From contig JBJOQZ010000065.1 of the NCBI GenBank assembly GCA_046049705.1, forward strand, positions 1 through 19,831: DNA of 19,831 nucleotides, read 5' to 3'. The stretch is from DALYDD01 sp046049705. Its GTDB lineage: Bacteria > Patescibacteriota > Minisyncoccia > Phycocordibacterales > CAIZLB01. The translations under genes and the position numbers were made by a program. Below, piece after piece: positions 1 through 5,424 of the stretch. The notes beneath the pieces were generated by a model. The model worked only from the letters and a program-made list of their open reading frames with translations, did no database searches and was not told the DNA's origin. Every line of letters begins with the position of its first letter. Within the stretch, counting starts at the first letter, position 1.

Positions 1-146
1 AGGTACAATGAATATTTCTCAAACCAACACAAAGAAAATATAGGCTCGTATTCTGCAAAATTTGATGCGCATGTAGTACCAAGAAAAGTAGATATGGTAG
101 ATATCATCAGGATAAGTATCAATAGTGCCATGAATAAATATTTCAT
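1..146 (-). CDS. Secreted or membrane-anchored protein of unknown function, 3' end cut by window edge
   Basis: An open frame runs on the minus strand from an ATG at 146-144 to the window edge without a stop, giving 48 codons of an incomplete protein. The N-terminus looks like a signal peptide or a signal anchor: a Lys at residue 2, then a run of Leu/Ile/Met/Ala from about residue 4 to 22 with Thr/Ser and a Cys at about 26. The residues around Cys26 (GTTC) are a poor lipobox, so a lipoprotein is possible but not convincing. It starts 9 bp after the stop of the upstream minus-strand gene (156-398), so the two are probably one operon. No Shine-Dalgarno sequence is visible. The function cannot be told from this fragment. 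Confidence 0.55.
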   Translation of the reverse strand, partial: MKYLFMALLILILMISTISTFLGTTCASNFAEYEPIFSLCWFEKYSLY

Positions 147-155
147 ATTTACTTT

Positions 156-398
156 TTATTTATTCAACTCCACAGCCAACAATTTATAAGCTTCCTCCAC
201 TACCCTTGCATCGACTTTTAGTTTTGCCATAAAGTCGAGAATTTCACGTGCTACAGGATCAGGATTATTCTTGATATCGAACCAAACGCGAACCAGAGCT
301 TCTGCCTGAGCCTTTATCTTCTTTTCCTCTTCAAAGTTGCGAACCTGCACTATAGAATCCACCATAGAATCTGCAGGATTTAAAGGATTGAGGTTCAT
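156..398 (-). CDS. Small hypothetical protein, 80 aa
   Basis: An 80-residue protein with ATG start and TAA stop. It is soluble, charged and predicted mostly helical (Glu/Lys/Ala-rich with regular hydrophobic spacing). It has no transmembrane segment, no cysteines and no motif I recognise. It seems real because it is followed after 9 bp by a same-strand gene with a signal peptide, it fills the space up to the divergent recR, and a -10-like hexamer lies exactly 6 nt before its ATG. I assign no function. Confidence 0.6.
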   Translation of the reverse strand: MNLNPLNPADSMVDSIVQVRNFEEEKKIKAQAEALVRVWFDIKNNPDPVAREILDFMAKLKVDARVVEEAYKLLAVELNK

Positions 399-404
399 GG
401 GTCT

Positions 405-410
405 ATGATA
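405..410 (-). promoter_or_regulatory. -10-like hexamer placed for leaderless transcription of the 80-aa gene
   Basis: On the minus strand the hexamer TATCAT lies 6 nt before the ATG at 398. A start point about 7 nt after a -10 box would fall on or next to the ATG. No good -35 hexamer is seen. The same arrangement recurs at rmuC, nrdB and the nucleotidyltransferase at 12878-13678. Confidence 0.4.
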
Positions 411-478
411 TCATATAGCTCAAAGACTCGTCGTACTCGACAGAGCACAATATTCCACCTTATTTCACCCTTTTTTTT

Positions 479-1150
479 ATGGACACCTTCGAAAAACTAG
501 TCGAACAATTTAAAAAGTTTCCAGGTATTGGACCAAGACAGGCCCGGCGGTTTGCATACCACCTCCTCAATGAACCTGAAATGGATATAGAGCAATTGAG
601 CGGATTGATTAAAAACTTGAGGTCTGGAATCTTTGCCTGTGAAAATTGTTTTAGATATTTTTCACCAAAATTTAACCCTGTTTCTGAACCAGGGTATGGG
701 ACAGAAAATGAGAAATCCTTGCTCTGCCCTATCTGTCTTGATCAAAATCGAGACCAATCAACTCTTATGCTTGTCACTCAAGACACAGACGTCTATGCAG
801 TTGAACAAAGAAAGATGTTCAATGGCCTCTATTTTGTCATTGGTAAAAATGCAGAGCTTGGACAAATGAATCCTGAATCTATTCCTCGATTACAAGACCT
901 GCAAAATCAATTACAAAGTCACAAGCGCGCAGGGCTCAAAGAAATTATTTTAGCAATGAATGCAAATACTGAAGGTGAACATACCGCAGACATTATCCGT
1001 CGCGTATTGCGAGATATAAAACTTGCAGATGGGGCCAGTTTGGCAACTCAGGTACGTATCACCGCCCTTGGCCGCGGGCTCTCTACGGGCACCGAGCTTG
1101 AATACTCAGATGCCGATACACTTAAGAGTGCAATTGAAAATCGGAGGTAA
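479..1150 (+). CDS. recR: Recombination mediator protein RecR
   Basis: RecR acts with RecO/RecF to load RecA at single-stranded gaps during recombinational repair; it clamps DNA in the cytoplasm. The 223-residue protein shows the family order: an N-terminal helix-hairpin-helix (FPGIGPRQARRFAYHLL, residues 14-30), a four-cysteine zinc finger (C54, C57, C83, C86), and a Toprim domain (about 96-205) with NANTEGEHTA and the C-terminal GRGLSTGTELEY signature. It is about 20 residues longer than usual because the loop between the two CxxC pairs is 25 residues instead of about 10. The ATG is the first start in a frame matching the family N-terminus; it follows a run of eight T and has no Shine-Dalgarno sequence. 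It converges on rplU across a strong inverted repeat. Confidence 0.95.
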   Translation: MDTFEKLVEQFKKFPGIGPRQARRFAYHLLNEPEMDIEQLSGLIKNLRSGIFACENCFRYFSPKFNPVSEPGYGTENEKSLLCPICLDQNRDQSTLMLVTQDTDVYAVEQRKMFNGLYFVIGKNAELGQMNPESIPRLQDLQNQLQSHKRAGLKEIILAMNANTEGEHTADIIRRVLRDIKLADGASLATQVRITALGRGLSTGTELEYSDADTLKSAIENRR

Positions 1151-1172
1151 TACAGGAAAACAATACACTCTA

Positions 1173-1218
1173 TCTATAACATAAATCACCGACTTGCATC
1201 GGTGATTTATGTTATAGA
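1173..1218. terminator. 20-bp perfect inverted repeat between convergent recR and rplU
   Basis: Arms 1173-1192 and 1199-1218 are perfect reverse complements (20 bp) around a 6-nt loop. It lies 22 bp after the recR stop and 19 bp after the rplU stop, the position expected of a bidirectional terminator. The U-tracts are only moderate: TTTGATTTAT follows on the plus side, and the minus side is poorer. Confidence 0.75.
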
Positions 1219-1237
1219 TTTGATTTATACTAAATCC

Positions 1238-1600
1238 TTATGCAATCGCAGTGATCTTCACTTTGAAGTATGGCTGTCGGTGACCATTTTTCTTTGGTCC
1301 TGATCGGCTCTTTTGGATATATCGCATCGAAATTACTTTTGGAGCTCGAGCGATATCTTCGATAGTCGCAGATACTTTTGCACCAGCGATAGTTGGAGTA
1401 CCGATAGTTGTATCAGTACCATTGTCTTTGAGAAGGACTTCATTGAATTCAAGAGCGTCACCTACTTTGTAGTCACCCTTAATCTTTTCAATCTTTACAG
1501 AGTCTCCAACTGAAACTCGGTATTGCTTCCCACCAGTCAACATCACGGCAAAAGCCTGATTGTCTGCGGTATTTGTGCTTGTTTTTGTAGTCGTTGCCAT
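1238..1600 (-). CDS. rplU: 50S ribosomal protein L21
   Basis: L21 is a large-subunit protein that binds 23S rRNA. The 120-residue protein contains the family's N-terminal strand as AFAVMLTGGKQYRV (residues 16-29), the central KVGD..EFNEVLL segment, and the C-terminal basic KKNGHRQPYFKVKI stretch. I chose the ATG at 1600-1598. A TTG four codons upstream would only add MNNF, and family members normally start a few residues before the GGKQYRV strand; even so there is a Thr/Asn-rich extension of about 14 residues. rpmA (L27), the usual partner, is not next to it: the gene is followed directly by the convergent recR. Eleven bases ending at the start codon (ACAATTTTATG) are identical to those at nrdB. 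Confidence 0.93.
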   Translation of the reverse strand: MATTTKTSTNTADNQAFAVMLTGGKQYRVSVGDSVKIEKIKGDYKVGDALEFNEVLLKDNGTDTTIGTPTIAGAKVSATIEDIARAPKVISMRYIQKSRSGPKKNGHRQPYFKVKITAIA

Positions 1601-1650
1601 AAAATTGTTCAATATTTGTGGAATATATGTCGAATGTGTTATAGGTCCCT

Positions 1651-1678
1651 ATTCTACTGATTTTTTAGGGAAATGCAA
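1651..1678 (-). promoter_or_regulatory. Candidate sigma-70-type promoter for rplU
   Basis: On the minus strand TTGCAT (1678-1673) and TAGAAT (1656-1651) are separated by 16 bp, giving a leader of roughly 45 nt before the rplU ATG. It is the best match I see in the 191-bp gap upstream of rplU. Confidence 0.4.
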
Positions 1679-1791
1679 TAGGTTTCATGTCTGAGTAGCA
1701 TAGATTGTGGAGACTCACCGGTTTATATGCAAATAGAGGTAGTTTTCTATTCGGTGTATATAAATCGACACAAAACACCCATTGAAGGGCT

Positions 1792-2496
1792 CTAAAACCC
1801 CTTTTCCGCCAAGATTTCCTCTGCCCTGCTCAAATCCTCAGGTGCCGTGATTTGGACCCAAAATCGGGCTTGTATGACCTTGATCGGATGGTCATTTTTC
1901 ATAGTTAAAATCGTCTGTGGAAGACCATATTCACCACCTTTAATCGGCACCATAGCATAATCAAAAATTGCAGGGGTAAGGACATACATTGCAGCATTGA
2001 TATATCCTGGCTCATCGATTTCATATTTTTCCAAAATATCTGTGATGTTTCCTGATTCATCCCAAACAATCCTTGCCTTACCTTTTACCGAATCTGTTTC
2101 GGATACCAAAAAAGTATAATCATACTTAAGAGATTCTTCCATATCTGCACGGCAATATAAATCATCTCCCATAAGCACGAGGAACTTTTCTTCCTTTTCC
2201 AGGTAGGGTTTGCAGAGCCAAAGACAATGAGCTGACCCTTTGAGCTCATTTTGTTCAACATAACGAATTTTCTTTCCTCTATACGTATTGCCGATATGTT
2301 CGATGATCTTTTCTTTGAGGTACCCTACGACCAAAATCACCTCAGTAATTACTTCTGGCATCTGATCAATCTTATGTTCAATCAAAGACTTCAACTCACC
2401 TGTAGCTGATTTGATTTTAAGTAATGGCTTAGGAGTATGGTTGGACAACTCTCCCATCCTTGTCCCCTTTCCTGCTGCGAAGATAATTGCTTTCAT
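1792..2496 (-). CDS. Sugar-phosphate nucleotidyltransferase family protein
   Basis: Members transfer an NMP from an NTP to a sugar phosphate (GalU/RfbA/ManC/GlmU N-domain fold), making activated sugars for the cell envelope. The 234-residue protein has the nucleotide-binding signature AAGKGTRM (7-14), PKPLLKI (22-28) with the substrate-binding Lys, a GS-H segment at 87-90, and the metal-binding MGDDLY at 109-114. A C-terminal FWVQITAPEDL resembles the usual FWxDIGTPEDL. It is a single catalytic domain with no acyltransferase repeats, so it is not a full GlmU. The exact sugar and nucleotide cannot be told from sequence alone. It starts 43 bp after the rmuC stop and probably shares its transcript. 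It may serve the same envelope-sugar pathway as the epimerase at 15001-16053 (inference). Confidence 0.85.
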   Translation of the reverse strand: MKAIIFAAGKGTRMGELSNHTPKPLLKIKSATGELKSLIEHKIDQMPEVITEVILVVGYLKEKIIEHIGNTYRGKKIRYVEQNELKGSAHCLWLCKPYLEKEEKFLVLMGDDLYCRADMEESLKYDYTFLVSETDSVKGKARIVWDESGNITDILEKYEIDEPGYINAAMYVLTPAIFDYAMVPIKGGEYGLPQTILTMKNDHPIKVIQARFWVQITAPEDLSRAEEILAEKGF

Positions 2497-2539
2497 AAAT
2501 TACGTATACTTGATTTATATAGTTAAAGTCAATACACCC

Positions 2540-3727
2540 TTACTCCACCTCCTCATCGCCTGGCTTCGGCAATACTGCCGGATCATAATCCAGACTTTGC
2601 TCTTTATTTGTGAGTCGCATGATATCTTTGTCAATTTTCTTAAATTCTTTTGAAGAAATATTGTACTGATTGACTACAGTTCCAAGTGCCTTACCGAGCT
2701 TCTCTTGCTGTTCGGCATAGACTTTGAGATGCGTCGTCAGATTTCCCACTTTTTCGATAATCTCTTTAGCTTGTTCTTCGATATGCAAAGCCTTGAGTCC
2801 TTGGAGTACGGTCTGTAGATATGCCAAAAACGAAGTTGGAGAGACGATGATGACATGATATTTCGATGCTGCACGATGAATCAAACTCTCTGTCTCCTCC
2901 TTGAGAGCACCAATTTTATTGATCAACAAATCATAGTAAATTGCTTCATGTGGAATAAACATAAAGGCAAAATCCACGGTCCCAAGTGCAGGCTGTATGT
3001 ATTTTGATGTTTCAGAAATACGATTTTTTAGATCCTGCACAAATACTTTTTCGAGACGTTCTCGCTCGACCAGATCGCGCTCCCCTACAATACGATTATA
3101 GTTTTCGAGTGAAAATTTGGAATCAACCGGCACAACTTTGTCTCGAATAAACACTGCAGCATCCGGAATCAGATCATTTCCAGCTTCATCTTTTCCGAGA
3201 CGATACTGCATTTCAAATGAGCCTGGCGGCAAGACATTTTTGAGCAATGTCTCAAGATAATATTCACCCAAAATTCCACGCTGTTTTGGATTTTTCAAGA
3301 TATCTTGCAAGCTTTGCAATTGATCGGCAAACGATACCACCTGCTTATTTGTCTCATCGAGCTTTGTGAGTCGCTCTGTCACGTCTCGCAGAATTTTAGT
3401 GGACTCTGTTGATTGATGATGGATTGTCTCATGCATCTCTTTTGCAGAAAAGTGCAATCGCTCCCCCACAGATCTTTCCATTCCGGTTATTTTTTCATCA
3501 ACTGCCCGACCAAGATCATTCATGTTTTGCATCATGAGGCGAAGTGATTCATTGAGAGCTGCAGTAGATGCCGCTTGAGCCGCTGCTTGTGCGGAAAGTT
3601 GAGCAGTGAGCACAGGGTCTTCTTTTGAACCAGCGAGTTGTGCTGCACGACTTTTGATTTGAAGCACTATCAAGACGATGAGTGCAATAAAAACTAAGAT
3701 AAGAACTATGATTAAAGGTATTTGCAT
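2540..3727 (-). CDS. rmuC: DNA recombination protein RmuC
   Basis: RmuC proteins limit inversions at short repeats; they have a PD-(D/E)XK-type nuclease fold and a membrane anchor. The 395-residue protein has an N-terminal transmembrane helix (about 3-23), an Ala/Gln-rich coiled-coil region (30-145), then the RmuC domain: KNPKQRGILGEYYLE (146-159), PDAAVFIRDKVVPVDSKFSLENY (188-210, with the Asp and DSK pair expected of the active site), FAFMFIPHEAIYYDLL, and VSPTSFLAYLQTV. Length and order fit the family. The ATG at 3727 is preceded, 6 nt upstream, by a perfect TATAAT. Downstream on the same strand lies the nucleotidyltransferase at 1792-2496. Confidence 0.92.
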   Translation of the reverse strand: MQIPLIIVLILVFIALIVLIVLQIKSRAAQLAGSKEDPVLTAQLSAQAAAQAASTAALNESLRLMMQNMNDLGRAVDEKITGMERSVGERLHFSAKEMHETIHHQSTESTKILRDVTERLTKLDETNKQVVSFADQLQSLQDILKNPKQRGILGEYYLETLLKNVLPPGSFEMQYRLGKDEAGNDLIPDAAVFIRDKVVPVDSKFSLENYNRIVGERDLVERERLEKVFVQDLKNRISETSKYIQPALGTVDFAFMFIPHEAIYYDLLINKIGALKEETESLIHRAASKYHVIIVSPTSFLAYLQTVLQGLKALHIEEQAKEIIEKVGNLTTHLKVYAEQQEKLGKALGTVVNQYNISSKEFKKIDKDIMRLTNKEQSLDYDPAVLPKPGDEEVE

Positions 3728-3733
3728 ATGGAT

Positions 3734-3739
3734 ATTATA
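3734..3739 (-). promoter_or_regulatory. TATAAT -10 box for leaderless rmuC
   Basis: On the minus strand a perfect TATAAT ends exactly 6 nt before the rmuC ATG. Initiation 6-7 nt after the hexamer would begin the mRNA at the start codon. No recognisable -35 is present. It lies back to back with the plus-strand promoter at 3765-3792. Confidence 0.6.
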
Positions 3740-3764
3740 TCGTCTATTGGGATTACTGTTTGTA

Positions 3765-3792
3765 TTGACTTTTTGTATATGAATGATATAGT
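3765..3792 (+). promoter_or_regulatory. Sigma-70-type promoter for the 115-aa orphan gene
   Basis: TTGACT (3765-3770), a 16-bp spacer, and TATAGT (3787-3792) give a good consensus match. The predicted start near 3799 leaves a leader of about 59 nt before the ATG at 3858. A terminator follows the gene, so it looks like a monocistronic unit. Confidence 0.6.
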
Positions 3793-3857
3793 TTTGCCTG
3801 GCAGCACAGTCACTCTGACAGACTGCTCTTCAAATACAACCCATCCCACACCAGGAA

Positions 3858-4205
3858 ATGAACTTCCCTCGTACAGACACCTCTTGGATCAAAGACCTCC
3901 TGCAAATAGACCCTGGCGACCAAGGTGCACTTGATGCACATGAAGCATCTAAACCTGCTGTTGTGGCATGGTTTAAAGCTGTCGGCGCAAACCAGGTTGC
4001 CGTACTTGAGCCGACAAAAAATGCTTCCGCAAGTAGCACGTGGGAGGTATCAATCAAAGACCTCACAACAGATCAAGAAGTCTCTGGCCCACCTGCCAGT
4101 ACAATACAGCATGTCTGCCAGATGATGAGAAATCGTCATTGGTGGCCATCTGTATTCAACGATACTGAAGCGTTCAGACAAGCGACAACGGAATATCTGG
4201 GGTGA
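3858..4205 (+). CDS. Hypothetical protein, 115 aa, monocistronic
   Basis: A 115-residue soluble protein with no transmembrane segment and no motif I recognise. It contains a Trp-rich stretch near the C-terminus (HWWPSVFNDTEAF, about 94-106) and an Asp/Glu/Ala-rich N-terminal half. The start is the only ATG after an in-frame TGA at 3816; AGGAA directly abuts it, too close to be a normal ribosome-binding site. Its reality is supported less by the protein than by context: a good upstream promoter on the same strand, and a strong intrinsic terminator 28 bp after the TGA stop. It sits alone between two minus-strand units (rmuC and nrdB). Its 3' flank carries the octamer CACGAGAA, as do three accessory genes further along. 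Confidence 0.6.
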   Translation: MNFPRTDTSWIKDLLQIDPGDQGALDAHEASKPAVVAWFKAVGANQVAVLEPTKNASASSTWEVSIKDLTTDQEVSGPPASTIQHVCQMMRNRHWWPSVFNDTEAFRQATTEYLG

Positions 4206-4233
4206 CCTGATACTGATTCCGTCAAACCCCACG

Positions 4234-4275
4234 AGAAAAGCCCTGCAAGCTTCTCTTGTAGGGCTTTTCTTTTTA
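4234..4275 (+). terminator. Strong intrinsic terminator after the 115-aa gene
   Basis: A 16-bp stem (4234-4249 with 4255-4270, one G-U pair) with a 5-nt loop, followed by TTTTATAT. The stem includes AAGCCCT/AGGGCTT. The T-run is on the plus-strand exit, so it terminates the 3858-4205 gene; it may also stop read-through from nrdB. Confidence 0.88.
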
Positions 4276-4338
4276 TATACTCTTTTGCATTTTGCAGGCG
4301 CGCAATTTCTATATGTTCATAGTAGACAAGACAGGCGC

Positions 4339-5334
4339 TTAAGCCTTCTTCTCCCCGCTTGCATTTGCATTCACTTCGTAGTTTGTGTTCTGGGCTTCGA
4401 AGAAGTTTACGAGTTCAAATACATCCGTTGCTGTACTCATCCATTTTGCAGGGTTTGTGGCATTGTAGTGTTTTTCAAGACCAAGCTCTTCGAGTCGTCG
4501 ATCCGCCACGTACTGTACATACTGGTTTACATAGTCTGCATTGAGTCCGAGGATACCATTTGGGAACAGGTCCTTATTGTATGCAACTTCTTTATCTACC
4601 CCTTCGATTATGATATCTCGAATCTCAGTTGCAAACTCTTCTGTCAAAAGCTCTTGATTTTCTTCAAGTACATGCTGAATCAAATTGATACCAAACTTGA
4701 GGTGAAGACTTTCATCTCGAAGTACCCAGTTGATCATTGAACCGAAGTTTCGGAGCTGGTTACGCTGACGGAATGAAAGTGCCACCATGAATCCAGAGTA
4801 GAACCAGATACCCTCCATCACGATATTTGTAGCGACCAAGTTTCGGATAAAGTCTTTTTTGCCATCGACAGACTCAATATCAAGATTATCCTCTGTCATT
4901 CGCCTCATATATTTCATAATGTACTCTTCTTTTGCCTGCATTGAAGGTACTTCAAGGTGGACATTGTAGATTTTTTCTTTATCAAATGGGAATGTTTCGA
5001 GTACATACTCAAATGACACACAATGGTTCGCCTCTTCCCACATCTGCTTTGCTAAGTACAAGTGACACTCTGGAGCCTTGATGTACTTATATACCCCAAG
5101 AGCCAGTGAACGATTTACGATAAGCTCTGCTGGATTGAAGAATGCCATGAGAAATGATACTGCATGCTTTTCATCGTCGGTCATTTTCTCCCAATCTTCA
5201 AGGTCTTCTTTGAGAGCGATTTCATGGGGGAACCATGTATTTCGTACCGCCTGATTATAAAGGTCATATGCCCATTGATATTTAATAGGATGAAGATTCA
5301 TATCTTCTGGTGATGCTTTTCCGATGAGTGACAT
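4339..5334 (-). CDS. nrdB: Class I ribonucleotide reductase, small (R2) subunit, class Ic-like
   Basis: R2 holds the dimetal cofactor that starts the radical in class I ribonucleotide reductase, which makes dNTPs with NrdA. The 331-residue protein has the ferritin-like ligand set: E70 (in FFNPAEL), E101 and H104 (WEEANH), E174 (VMEG), E208 and H211 (RDESLH). Aligning EANHCVSF with E. coli SETIHSRSY puts Phe108 where the radical Tyr122 should be, and E70 where Asp84 should be. Both are hallmarks of subclass Ic (Chlamydia trachomatis type, Mn/Fe cofactor, no tyrosyl radical). The C-terminus (FFEAQNTNYEV) is the expected R1-docking tail. It lies 90 bp downstream of nrdA on the same strand, with TATAAC exactly 6 nt before its own ATG, so it may also be transcribed alone. 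Confidence 0.95.
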   Translation of the reverse strand: MSLIGKASPEDMNLHPIKYQWAYDLYNQAVRNTWFPHEIALKEDLEDWEKMTDDEKHAVSFLMAFFNPAELIVNRSLALGVYKYIKAPECHLYLAKQMWEEANHCVSFEYVLETFPFDKEKIYNVHLEVPSMQAKEEYIMKYMRRMTEDNLDIESVDGKKDFIRNLVATNIVMEGIWFYSGFMVALSFRQRNQLRNFGSMINWVLRDESLHLKFGINLIQHVLEENQELLTEEFATEIRDIIIEGVDKEVAYNKDLFPNGILGLNADYVNQYVQYVADRRLEELGLEKHYNATNPAKWMSTATDVFELVNFFEAQNTNYEVNANASGEKKA

Positions 5335-5340
5335 AAAATT

Positions 5341-5346
5341 GTTATA
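5341..5346 (-). promoter_or_regulatory. -10-like hexamer 6 nt before nrdB ATG
   Basis: On the minus strand TATAAC ends 6 nt before the nrdB ATG, the same spacing as at rmuC. It would give a leaderless nrdB transcript independent of nrdA. The -35 is not recognisable. Confidence 0.4.
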
Positions 5347-5424
5347 AATTAATTCTAAAGTTTTTGATACTAAAGATGTGGAGCGACTAACCTCCGATTA
5401 AGACTAATAATGCCGAGTCCTGAA

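Noticed and set aside
1..189. Plus-strand frame open from the window edge to a TAA at 187-189
   Set aside because: It overlaps the minus-strand 80-aa gene and lies fully opposite the signal-peptide ORF, which has a start, a typical signal sequence and operon spacing. The plus-strand translation shows no recognisable features.
770..810. RecR Toprim lacking the first catalytic-type Glu
   Set aside because: The LVTQDTDVYAVE segment lacks the Glu of E. coli (VVESPAD), but from memory Bacillus RecR has VVQDPKD at this point, so the position is naturally variable and not a sign of lost function.
3722..4066. ORFs overlapping the 115-aa gene (plus 3722-3934, minus 3830-4066)
   Set aside because: They have atypical composition, and promoter and terminator positions fit the 3858-4205 frame better. 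The first lies partly upstream of the predicted start point.
4285..4740. 151-aa plus-strand ORF opposite nrdB
   Set aside because: It is the antisense shadow of a strongly conserved gene, is Cys/Phe-rich, and begins inside the terminator exit.
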